The notes below the pieces were generated by a model. The model was not told the origin of the DNA, made no database searches, and was given only the letters and a program-made list of their open reading frames with translations. A program made the position numbers and the translations under genes. Positions 48,751 through 60,400 of a stretch of DNA of 64,000 bases are shown one piece after another. Origin of the DNA: Stromatinia cepivora (Eukaryota > Ascomycota > Leotiomycetes > Helotiales > Sclerotiniaceae); assembly GCA_014898415.1 (NCBI GenBank), contig RCTD01000003.1, positions 186,001 to 250,000 of the forward strand. Direction: 5' to 3'. Every line of letters starts with the position of its first letter. The stretch's first letter is position 1.

Positions 48751-50424
48751 ATGTCTTCGTGAGTATCTTTCTCTAGGTTTGGAAGCTATGATCAATGATT
48801 AATATGGAGATAGTGAAATCACGACATCGAAAGACGGTATAGGCAAGGGGGAGAAATTGAAAGTTTTGATTGTGGGCGCGGGTATAGTTGGATTGACGTT
48901 GGCTCAGGGGTGTAGGGAAAATGGAATTGAGTTTGAGATTGTGGAGAGGGATGAGAAGGGGAAGAGGGCGCAGGGGTGGGCTATTACTTTGCATGTGAGT
49001 TGAGGTTTTGGATGTTGGGGAGGGGTGGGGAATTCAAGGGTGATGCTGAGAGAAGGAGCCCGGGGGGGGTAGCAGGAGTAAGAAGGTTGATGCGGAGAGT
49101 GGCTGCTGACGAGATGATTCTAGTGGTGTTTGAGAAGTTTGGAAAGAACAATTGGGGAGAAATTATCAGAGCTGATACCTATGGTAAGAATTTCCAGCAC
49201 AGGATAAAATGATTCGTGGTCTTTATGAACGGATATAAGTCAAGACATCGGACTCGTGAAAGGATTCAGATATAACGACCTGGGGAGTCAAGAATACAAC
49301 GACTAATACTCTAATTGCTACAGGCAGCAGTAGATCCAGCCCTCAACGACGACGATGGGAATTTTCTATTCCTCAACGCCCGAACAGCAGAACCGCGCTA
49401 TAAAATCCCACCTAGTAAATTACGTCGACGTCTAGATCGTCAAAAAATTCGCAATCTACTTGCCACCGATCTCAATATCCGTGAAGGAAAAGGACTTGTA
49501 TCACTTACACCAGCCACTGATTCTGATCCCGTGACTGCGCAATTTTCGGACGGGACGGAAAGTAGTGCAACGTTGGTTGTAGGTGCTGATGGAAATAATA
49601 GTGTTACTAGAAAGTGTTTGTTTAATGGGGGTCAGGAGACTGATTTGACGAAATTACCTGTTTATTGTCTGGGGATCGTCAGGCCTTTTACTGAGGAACA
49701 GATTACATCTGTTAGAGCCGTCGATCCATTATTATTCCAAGGATTGGATCCGGAAACTGGTACTTATATGTGGTATAGTTTGCAAGGGATAATACCAAAC
49801 CCCGATGGTAGTAAATCATACACGGGATTGGTGGTTATCTCTTGGTTGATTAAAGATGAGGTTGCGGATGCGATGCCGAAGACGGACAGAGAGAGGGTGG
49901 TGTATGTTAAGAAGAAGACGGAAGGATATGCGGAACCGTTGAGGAGTATTGTACAAGATATTCCTGAGGATATTATGACGACGCCTTTGAGGTTGAGTGA
50001 TTGGCCTTGTCGGGATTGGGACAATTGGGGTGGGAGGGTTACGTTGGTGGGGGATGCAGCGCATGCTATGACTATGTGGGTCTTTATCTCTCTCTCTCTT
50101 CTGATCATGGTATCGAGTTGCTCAAATCACCAATATGAATGGGGAATGGAAGATATTAACGAAATGAAAAGGTATCGAGGCGAAGGAGCAAACCACGGCA
50201 TTCTAGACGCAGCTCTTCTAATCGACCAACTGAAGAAGGTCAAATCCGGAGAAATCACGCAAAAGGAAGCAATCGATGCATATGAAGCGGAGATGAGACC
50301 AAGAACTCATGAGGCTGTCTTGAAAAGTAGACAAGCAGCATTGGATGCTCATGATTGGGATGTGCTGACTGAAAATTCTCCTATAATCGGGGGAAGATTC
50401 GCCCCTAAGACTGCTTTTGTTTGA
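48751..50424 (+). CDS. FAD-dependent monooxygenase (PHBH/salicylate-hydroxylase fold)
   Basis: Flavoprotein hydroxylase acting on aromatic or polyketide substrates. Exons 48751-48758, 48814-48994, 49039-49183, 49328-50075 and 50172-50424 join in phase to about 444 residues. Exon 1 is only 8 nt (Met-Ser-Ser split). Motifs: the Rossmann loop KVLIVGAGIVGLTLA with GxGxxG; VVGADGNNSVTRK (the DG motif); and RVTLVGDAAHAMTMYRGEGANHGILDA (the GD motif), interrupted by an intron that is a multiple of three and could be read through. Exon 3 is the weakest part, next to an 8-G tract. The gene is tail-to-tail with the ABM-domain gene 120 bp away. Confidence 0.87.
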
Positions 50425-50545
50425 TTGGAAGATAAGGGGTTTAGAGAAAGAGACGGATAGAATAGAGATAGAAGTAGAAATTGGTACGGTAAAAGCGATA
50501 TATTCTTGGCTGGGGTCGTCTGATACATGATTTGAGATCTCAAGT

Positions 50546-50990
50546 CTAGCGACTCTCGAATCCAGCAATTGGCTTGATCTTCTTGATATCTATTGGTGCG
50601 CCCAAGACTCCTTCCTCGGGTAAAATCCTCCCAAGCTCAGCGAAATAGGATGTTTCGAAATGGGCTTCGTATGCAGCTTCATCTTCGTCTGTTTATTGTT
50701 AAGACATTTCGCACGTGCTCGTTGATAATGAGATGGGCATATGAACATACACAATTCTTGGATAACAAAGGCATTTCCATCTTGACCGTCATATTGCTCG
50801 AATATGTGATATTTACGAATTCCCTTCTCGTTTTTCTCGACGTTGTTTCCGAGTTCGGTGAGGATTTCTCGGATCTGGAGGAGGTATGTACATTAGCCTG
50901 AGTTACTTCGAGGGGGGAATCCATATCACATACACGAGCCTCTTTTCCTGGTGCAGGAGTAACAATTACTGTAAGGTGAATTGGTGCCAT
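50546..50990 (-). CDS. ABM-domain (YgiN-like) monooxygenase, 107 residues
   Basis: Three exons on the minus strand, 50934-50990, 50751-50874 and 50546-50688, with consensus donors GTATGT, join in phase to 107 residues, the normal length of an antibiotic-biosynthesis-monooxygenase domain protein (PF03992). It begins MAPIHLTVIVTPAPGKEAR, continues with a helix (REILTELGNNVEKNEKG), the strand KYHIFEQYDGQDGNAFVIQE, and AAYEAHFETSYFAEL carrying the conserved His of the H-x4-F/Y motif. Such cofactor-free enzymes oxidise quinols or stabilise polyketide quinones. Pairing with an FAD monooxygenase suggests aromatic-ring oxidation. Confidence 0.88.
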
Positions 50991-51841
50991 TGTGTATATG
51001 TGAAGTTTTATATAAATATGAGGTTCTTAAAAATTCGTAGATGTGAAGATATATAAAGGAAATGTTGAAGGAGTCAATGTTTCAAATACTGAATTTCTAA
51101 GCAAACCCACAGACCGAGGTCATTCACTGAGAGCTCGGGCGTTTCCATAGATTTCATCATACAAATTTTGGTGTGTCTTACAATACTTACCCCATCAACC
51201 TCCGTACCTCCGGACTTATTCATGAACTGTGAGTGGAGTCGACCGGAATTCATATCACGCCCAGCCGCTAATTTACCCCTTCATCAAGGCGGTGGGACGC
51301 GGCAATATTTCAATGCAATACGCAGCACCATCACCACTTGAATTCTGTCAGCGCATCACTTACGCTGTGCTCATGACATTGCCCTTTTATGGATTTGGCG
51401 AGGGAAACTGGTCTATGGTTCATATTATGTATGAATGTGACCTATTGCTATGCCTAAAGCTTAACGATGCTAACACCGGCTCATGTCTCAAAATCGCAAA
51501 GCTCATCGAATCAGTTTCTCATTTGATACTGTATCGTTAGGTATATTTAGTTATAATAGAGGTTCTCTCCGGAGAATAACTACTGACGCGCAGGAGATAC
51601 GAGCGAGCATACATAGTTTCCAGAATTACACCATGTAAGAGCATGTAACACCAGAGTGCGGGGTCGGCTTGTCTTTTCATACTCTATGAACGAATGGACG
51701 CCCATGATCTTAGGACATTCGATATTAGGTAGTTCGAATGCGGGGAAGGAGCAGTGGCATGATATACATCCGGTGTAATCTTAGGGAGGACTCAAACATT
51801 TAAATCAAAGACACAGCTTATGAAAAGAGATACAATTCAAG
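50991..51841. other. Intergenic, 0.85 kb, with MITE fragment
   Basis: It contains the MITE fragment at 51150-51208 and an open frame at 51229-51540 whose segment FYGFGEGNWSMVHIM vaguely recalls the FGEGD region of epimerase/3-beta-HSD proteins, too weak to annotate. Confidence 0.45.
51150..51208. repeat. Deleted partial copy of the 35.9-36.4 kb MITE
   Basis: Positions 51150-51169 match 36248-36267 with one mismatch, and 51166-51208 match the right end up to 36370. The roughly 60 bp that separate these parts at 36 kb are missing. The left end is not present here. Confidence 0.8.
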
Positions 51842-53173
51842 ATGTCTCAAATGCAAACGATGCAAGCGGTTATATATCAAGGTATGATCATTACTTCAAT
51901 TTCAAGGACTATGGCCAGATAGAATAACTGACATTTATGTTATGCAGAACCCTTCAAAGTATCGGTCGAGGAACGTCCACTACCGACGATCGAGCATCCG
52001 GATGATGCATTGATAAAGGTGACTACAACCTCGATCTGCGAAAGCGATTTGCACATATATCAGGGGAGAATAGCAGCTCAAAGGGGATTATTTTTTGGAC
52101 ATGAGAACATGGGAATTGTGACTGAGATCGGCTCTGGTGTTCAGCATATCAAGAAAGGCGACCGTGTGGTTATGCCATTCAATGTGGTGGATGGAAGGTG
52201 TAGAAATTGTGAAGAGGGGAAGGCAGGCTTTTGTACAGGTGTTAATCCGTATGTTTCATCTGAACTTCCGTTTCCTCTTCGCTAGTATCGTTAAGCGGAG
52301 TCGCAGGCGGTGCGCATGGATATGTTGAAACGGGGCCTTATCAAGGAGGCCAAGCACAATACATTCGTGTGCCATATGCCGAATTCAACTGCCTTCCTCT
52401 TCCCGCTGAAAAGGAGCATGAAGTAGACTTTATTCTTCTCGTAGACATATTTCCAGCTGGGTGGCATGGTGTTGTGCTTTCCGGGTTCCAACCGGAGAAT
52501 CAATTGCCGTTTTTGGAGCTGGACCCGCTGGATTGATGGCTGCATATAGTGCTAAACTCAGAGGAGCAAGCAAAGTTTTTGTGGTGGATAGTGTGAAGGA
52601 ACGTCTGCAAGCTGCGGAGAAAATTGGTTGTGTCGCTGTGGATTTCACGAAATGTGACGCTGTCGAGGAGATTATAAAACAGAATGGTCAGATGGTTGAT
52701 AGGAGCGTGGATGCAGTTGGGTACCGAGCTTCCGCACAGGATGGAAAGAAAGAAGCTCCGAGTATTGTCTTGGAGAATTGTATCAAAGTGACAAAGCCAA
52801 CTGGTGGAATTGGTGTTCCTGGGTCATACGTTCCACGCGATCCTGGTGCTTCAGATAGTAACGCCGCGCAAGGCATGTTATTGATAAGTTTCGGGAAGTT
52901 GTTCGAGAAGGTCAGTTTTGTGATATTGGTGATAGTGCTGCTAAAAATCAGTTCTGATGTCATTTCCAGGGTCTTTCACTTGGCACTGGACGATGTAGTG
53001 TCAAGACGTACAATCGTTACCTTCGAGATATGATTATATCGAGCGTCGCGAAACCTTCATTTGTCGTTTCCCATGAGATTAGTATTGATGCGGCACAGAA
53101 AGCCTATACCAAGTTTGACAGAAGAGAGGATGCGTATACCAAAGTCCTGATTCATCCCAATGGCCCTGTTTGA
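51842..53173 (+). pseudogene. Zinc-dependent alcohol/formaldehyde dehydrogenase (MDR) with a one-base frameshift
   Basis: Resembles glutathione-independent formaldehyde dehydrogenase-type zinc MDR enzymes. Exons 51842-51881, 51948-52248, 52296-52910 and 52970-53173 are recognisable. Motifs: TTSICESDLHIYQGR (catalytic zinc Cys), FGHENMGIVTEIGSG, the structural-zinc cluster DGRCRNCEEGKAGFCTGVNP, GVAGGAHGYV across intron 2, and the NAD loop SIAVFGAGPAGLMAAYSA. The C-terminus (PSFVVSHEI, then YTKVLIHPNGP) is complete. At about 52491-52494, between LSGFQP and GESIAVFG, one base is missing, shifting the frame. Nothing else is broken, so this is either a very recent pseudogene or a sequencing error. 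Confidence 0.8.
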
Positions 53174-56100
53174 GCGAGCAGGATCAAAACTAGTATGAAA
53201 CGTGATGGCACATAAATCATGACTAATTTCGTATATGTTCTTGCAGCATGCACTCAACACGCAATCTACTAAAATTGTAAGACTAAGGAGTTGGAAATTG
53301 CAACAACATTCTGAACAATGTACAGCCCCCGGCTTCAATAGTCTTACTGCCCGTGGTTTGCTAGATAATTCTGGCAATCCACGACGAATACCTTCGCAGA
53401 TGAGATGTTTGTGTGTTTGACTGGTAAGGGTAAGATGCGACCCACAATTCCGAAAGCTAAAACATTTCAATAATCGCGTGAGTATCGTGCTCTTAACTGG
53501 TCCTCGCAACACAGAGGACAATGGTCGAATTCAAATTCGTTGAAAAGGTAAAGTGATTGAAAAGTTATGTGATGAGATAGATGCTTTCAAGATTATTATA
53601 TCCTCCCGCACTATCTTTACCGCGCGCGGAGAGTATATGTCAGATGTGCTTCTCTTAGGGAACTGATGTTGTTTTTGTTTTGCTGAAAATATATGTAAAT
53701 ATTTGTTGGGTTCTAAGCAACTCCTGACTAGCAATGGCTGCATATAATCTACCTTATTCCCGTCGTTTGCATAAACAGTACAATCATATAATTGCTTGCT
53801 TCAGAATGCTGTGTATAGAATCTGTTGTTAAGATGTCGTGTAATTTTACATTCGCAATTATTATACTACGGAAAGAGTTGCTCGCTGCGCCAAAGCCTTT
53901 TGGTTAAGTGTATAAGAGCCCTGCAACCACTTGCATCCCAGTAATTTATATTTGTTGCTAACAACACAAATGGATCCTTCCTTAACGCAGTATGGAAAGA
54001 GTATAAGTGGATCTGTCGTAAAGCTTGGAGGAAAAGCGAAGTTAGATGGCTGTAATAAACCGTGAAGCGGCGTTTTCTATCATAAAATGGAAGCGACGAA
54101 AGCTTTTGAATACACACAGGGAGGAGAGGACCGCTACTAACAAATATGGTTCTGTGTACTACAGCGTTGGGCGTGGAGAGCGTACCACGTGTAAATGTTT
54201 GGATAGTGGGTTTTTAATTCGGAGAAAGAAGTGACGTGACGGATGAATGTTGGAGGAAGAATGTGAGTAGGAATTATATTAGGCTATGACCTCTCTTACT
54301 GAAAGGTGCCATTGTGCCCTTAAAAGGTCACTCGGCCGTGAAATGCTCTCCGCTACGAATACGAATATATGACATGAAATGAAGAATCGCCAAAGGTACG
54401 GGGGTTATTTGGTCAGTGTATCCCAATGGCGGATGAGATCTTGTGTGAAGATCTTGAGAAAGATTAGGCGGGATAGATGTAACCATTTAGTCACATAGGA
54501 AGAGAAGTCGAGTTGATACGGTGAATTAGTTGGGAAGAAGTGAGTTAATGGAAGCTCGGTCAAGAGAAGGATAAGCCATTCTTCTGTTGTTTTATTCAGT
54601 GGATTTGGTGACCAAGGAAATGATGCACTAGGGGCTTTTGAGAGTATTGTGCCGCTCTGCTCAATGATTGCAGCTGAATCTTTTCGTATATATATGGTTT
54701 GTTGATGATATGAAGATTTAGCATGATTCGAACAGTTTTGCTAACTGCATCAGCAGTGCTATATGAATGTGAAAATATAAACGGAAACTAGTAGTTTAAT
54801 GGTAGCCCTGCCGCGAAGCCAACTCTATTTTATCTAAGCCATCTATCTACCTTCTTATGGCAGATCTCTTTTGATAAGGTGACCATCGTGTGCTAGTGTC
54901 ACAACTTTGCATGGTATTACAGCTTAAATTACATATTTGAATGGGTCGGCTTGTAGTGACTTTCATCGGCATTGACAATGAAATCAATTTGTCTGAACAG
55001 AATGGAAGTGCAAGTGGAAATTTACTAACTTACGCTTTGCACCATCATGCCAAGATATGACGATAACAGAGAAGTCACAATGGTCTGATATCCCAGTAGG
55101 AATTGATTGTTGCTCATTTCCGAATTATGCAACCTATTTAAATAGAAACTCTAGTGTTTATGGTCAATTTCTGGATCTTTAGCTCATGGATTCCCCATTT
55201 CCTCTCTCGAAAACAAACGTTTATCTCATTCTCTTTGTCTAATCTATGGTTAAGTATTACAACTTAGCGTCTGTGAAACATAGAAACAAGTCCTTGGGTC
55301 ATTTCTTCAGTGTTTATCTATTGCGGATTGTTGAACAGTGCAAATATCCTGAGCGACAACATCTGGAGTTGCTTTCGTTTGTCCTCGACACTAACGATGA
55401 CAGGATCAAGATAATAACTTGCGATCAATCAGCAATTTTCGAGCTGGTCTTCCAATGTAAAATCTAGTCCTTTTCACACCCCTGAGGTAGTCGAAGGTAT
55501 TTTGGTAGCATGGTAGTTTGATTACTATTCCACAAGATCCAAAACGATAAAAGATTCTGAATCCCGGGAAAGGCATTGCCGTACCTGGAGTACTCGAGTA
55601 CAAAAAAGCAGATTCTTTTGTCTGGTAAAACACGGTAAAAAGAACACATGCACTGCATCTGCATTCATCGCGATAACCCTCGGCACGGTATATTGTCAAG
55701 GACTATAGCACTGGTAACACTTTCTCCATCGAGGCCGTTTTACAAGGGAAATCAAAGAAAGTCGTTCTGGAATAGGAAGCTGTACGTCTATTCTAAATCT
55801 CAGAAATAGCCTTGAGTTTTAAATGCCGGAAATTAATATGAATCCAGACCTTCCATTTTAAAGAGCTCTGAATCTATCGATGCTAGCATATTCAGTGGTT
55901 TGGCTGGTAATCACACCAGTTCAGATGAGTTTTGCTTTAAGATAGTGCCAGACAAAAACAAGGACAACAGTCATACTCCATACAAGAGCCACATGTAGTT
56001 CATAGGAACTAAGGTCAAGTGCACTGCTCGAATGTAGCCTTCGAAATATTACTACGATGTGTCAATGGCACAATACAATCACGTGCAAGTTATTGTCCGT

Positions 56101-57422
56101 AGTACGGCTGAAGCTAATAATATGCAAGTTTCCAGCTCGGATATGCATGTAGCCTGGAATAGAGAGATACACATTAGAATAAAAGGACAACGAAAGCGAA
56201 GGCATTCATTGTAAGCCTGACTGTCGGAACAATTGAGCTGGCCCATGCAATCTGTCATTATCGCAACGAAAATGTTGCTGTACGTTGCTGAATTATGGTG
56301 TCGTTTTTTTTGGAACGATCTGATTTCGGATATTTTGTAAATCGAGGGCATGAATGAAGCGAAGCAAAAAGAAGGAGAAGAGAATGAAGGAGGGAGTTAC
56401 AATTGGACATGTTTGGCGGAAGAAAGAAGTGGAGTTGGTCTGCTTAGGTCACGTGCTACAAACACATCGTAAATCTCGTTTCACTAGCGTTGTTTATTTT
56501 CCGGTCGGACAATCTCACCCACAACACCAACTTCTATTTTGCAACTGCAACTACAACCGTAAAATTGCTCCCAAGGAGGTATCTCCCCCATGTTCAAGAG
56601 TCTCCCCGGATGAATATGTTTATCTCACGGTAGTCTAGCTGGCCGAGTTTAAGACATTTGACACCAAGGAAACTTGTTCCCACGCTGGAATGCGCTCGGC
56701 TAGTAGGCCGAGCTGCTCAAAATCTAGAGTGGAGTCATGACCGCGTGGGGATGTCCGCCGGACAATGTCGCACCGGAACTTGTTACAATCAATGCTGCGG
56801 TGTTATGTACTTGGAATACGGACGTTGCTTATGCGAGGTACCACCTGGCTTGAACGTCAATTAGACTCGTATCTTTGGTACCTAATCTCGGGTGAATGAG
56901 ATTCCTTTGGTCTAGGTAGTCCAATCTTTTAGGATAGCTAATCATAATTGATGCGGCAGAATAGGACAAACCGTCTCATTTCGTATCCGTATAGGCGTTG
57001 AGCCAGGGACTATCTTTCCGGGGTAATAGACGTTGATACCGAAAAGAGAGTGATGCGAAATATGGTATTGTCAGTGTTAGATCTCCATTACAGTCTACTT
57101 CTTTAGTCGGCCCGCACCCTCCATCATTTCAAACAAGCTTTTTGACCCTTGTATGTTCTATTGTTCTGAGATTGATGACCGGACAAAGAGATCAATAGTC
57201 TATGAGCTGATAATGATCCACCTAATTTTGCCATCATGACATGGTTGAAGCTAGAGGTTACTCCGTAAATTGATTTCAAATCAGAACAGTTGAGCTGAGC
57301 TTTTCTTTTGAACATTGAATATATACAGGCCCCGCCACAAGTTGTGCAATAGATTTGATGAAATACCAGCGGTGTCTTCTGGGGTTTCTCCTACCAACTT
57401 TATTTTTTGTATCATACTGAAT
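53174..57422. other. Gene-poor 4.2-kb stretch upstream of the PKS
   Basis: Many short frames on both strands, none with family similarity, splice structure or conserved motifs. No transposon ends recognised. A short Cys-rich frame at 56658-56864 looks accidental. The last few hundred bases should hold the PKS promoter. Confidence 0.5.
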
Positions 57423-60400
57423 ATGGGAAAGAAAATGTCTTTCCTGGTCTTTGGTGACCAGTCATTGGACACGCATACTTTCTTGACCGACTTTTGTCAA
57501 CATGGAAGACCAAGTGTGCTTTCGAGATCATTCCTTGAGCAGGCTGGTTCTGCTCTTAGGGAGGAAATCGATAGACTACCAAGCCTCCAGCGAAACAGAA
57601 TACCAGAGTTTACCACTGTACTCGAACTGAATAAGTTATATCACGCCGGAAACATCAGAAACCCTGCTGTAGACAGCGCTCTTTTGTGCATTACTCAATT
57701 ATCCCAATACATTGAGTTAGTATAAATACTTTGTATAATGAGTTCTACTACTAACACAGATGATTAGCCGTTACGAAAAAGAACATGGAGATTCGACCAG
57801 TCCCGGTGAAACTTGCCTCGTTGGTTTGTGCACTGGGCTTTTTGCTGCAGCTGCAATCGCCTCTTCTCCCTCGATATCCCAACTGATACCCATCGCCATT
57901 CAAGTGGTTTTGATGGCGTTTCGAACAGGCGCATACGTTGCAGCTCTCGCCGACAGGCTTAACAACCAATCAGAACTACCAGAAAGTTGGACTTATGTCG
58001 TTCCAGCTGCTCAGGAGAGCGAAGTCAACTCAATACTAAACGACTTTCACAAAGAAAACGTGCGTTATCATTTCTAAGTTTCGATGATTTGTATTGACTC
58101 TTTACAGGGAACACCTTTAGTAAATCAAGCATATATTAGTGCAATAACTTCGAAAAGTATTGCGATAAGTGGGCCTCCTTCAACATTGAGAGCACTTTTT
58201 GTATTTGAGGTTTTCCAGGCAAAACCGGTATCTATTCCTGTCCACGGCCCCTATCATGCTGCTCATCTTCGTTCGAGTTTGAATGTGGAGCAAATTTTGC
58301 ATTTGAAGGACGAAAAAGTCAGGGAAGTGCTTGGAAACCTGAAAACTAGATTTCCAGTCATGTCCTGCACGACTGGAACTTGGTATACCGAGCAAGAGCC
58401 TGAATTGTTGCTCCAAGCAGTTTTGCTTGAGATGTTGACAGAGCCAATATTGTTTAGCAAGATTCTTCATGGTTGCGTGCAGAAAGGCCAGGAATTTCAA
58501 GGCCGAGAGTGCCTGATTATTCCGTTTGGTAAGAAGCAGCATTCGAAAAATCTGTCAGTTTGCTAATTTTCGAGTAGGTCCTACCAGTACGGCCAAGGTT
58601 TTAGCAACAGTTCTAGAGTCTCAAACAGAGCTTGATATAACTCTGCGATCACCACAATCCGGGAACCAACAGGCGGCAAAGCAACAAAATTCGATAGAAG
58701 TATCTCCCGGGAAATGTAAGCTCGCCATTGTCGGAATGGCTGGAAGATTTCCAGATGCTGCAAGCCACGAAAAACTATGGGAGCTGCTCGAAAATGGCTT
58801 GGATGTCCATAGAATGGTACCGAAGGATAGATTTGATGTTGCGACGCATTTCGACCCCACAAGCAAAGTCAGAAATACCAGTCATACTCCTTATGGATGC
58901 TGGATTGAGAATCCTGGACTTTTCGATCCCAGATTTTTTAACATGTCTCCTAGAGAGGCATACCAAACATGTCCGATGCAACGTCTCGGGCTCGCGACCG
59001 CATACGAAGCCCTGGAAATGGCTGGCTATGTTCCCAACAGGACGCATTCTACAAAGCTTGATCGAATTGGTACATTTTACGGGCAAACAAGTGATGACTG
59101 GCGTGAAATAAATGCGGCCCAAGATGTGGACACGTACTACATTACAGGAGGGGTAAGAGCCTTCGGGCCAGGTCGAATCAATTATCATTTTGGGTTTTCA
59201 GGACCATCTTTCAATATCGACACAGCTTGTTCCTCTAGCGCCGCTGCGCTTCAACTAGCCTGTACATCTTTGTGGGCTGGAGATTGTGATACAGCTGTTG
59301 TTGGTGGTCTCTCATGTATGACAAACCCGGATATTTTTTCGGGACTTAGTCGAGGGCAGTTCTTATCAAAAAATGGGCCATGTGCCACTTTTGACCACGA
59401 TGCGGATGGATATTGCAGAGCAGATGGAATCGGTACTGTTATTATCAAGAGGTTGGATTATGCATTAGCTGAGTAAGTTTAATCTACGAATTTTGCTTCA
59501 TATGATTCAAAACTAATTTTTATTTCCTTATTTTTAGCAAGGATAATGTTTTGGCTGTTATCCTTGGAAGTGCTACCAACCACTCAGCAGACGCTGTTTC
59601 AATTACTCACCCCCATGGAGGAACGCAAGAAGTCCTATACAAGCGTATTCTAGCCAATGCGGGCGTTGATCCCAATGATATCGACTATGTGGAGATGCAT
59701 GGTACCGGGACCCAGGCTGGAGATGGAACGGAAATGAAGTCTGTCACAAATGTTTTTGCTTCGCCAGATCGAAAGAGGAGACCAGACCAACCGCTGTACC
59801 TTGGAGCTGTCAAAGCAAACGTTGGACACGGTGAGGCTGCATCTGGTGTCACTGCTCTCATTAAATGCTTGATGATGCTGCAGAAGAACGCCATACCCCC
59901 TCATGTTGGTATCAAGAAGACGATCAATCAAGGATTTCCCAAAGATCTTGCGGAGCGTAATGTACATATTGCCTTCAAGAATACGCCACTTCCGAGAAAG
60001 AAGTCCGGAGCTCCACGACGCATCTTTGTCAACAATTTCAGCGCTGCTGGTGGAAATACTGGACTGCTACTTGAGGATGCCCCCGATCTACCTTCGAAAA
60101 TTGCTGACCCGCGCTCCACACATGTCATCGCTATCACAGCCAAATCGAAGTCAGCTATGCTTAACAATGCAGAACGTCTAATATCTTATCTCGAACGAAA
60201 TAGAGACATAGATATTGCGGATTTAGCATACACCACTACGGCACGTAGGATACAACATAAATGGAGAATGACAGTCACCGCAAGCGAAACATCCGAAGTC
60301 TCAACAGCGTTGAAATCCAAGCTGCACGAACAATTTATCCCTGTCCTTCCAGAACCACCGAAAGTTGCGTTTTTATTCACAGGACAAGGATCTCAGTACG

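Noticed and set aside
51229..51540. 103-codon open frame with slight similarity to epimerase/3-beta-HSD
   Set aside because: Only one short motif (GFGEGNW) is suggestive. There is no Rossmann start or YxxxK, and no splice logic.
54785..54830. tRNA-like text (AGTTTAATGGTAGCCCTGCC)
   Set aside because: It resembles an A-box, but no B-box GGTTCGANTCC and no acceptor-stem pairing can be found.
56658..56864. Cys-containing short frame upstream of the PKS
   Set aside because: No signal peptide, no exon structure and no family resemblance; likely chance.
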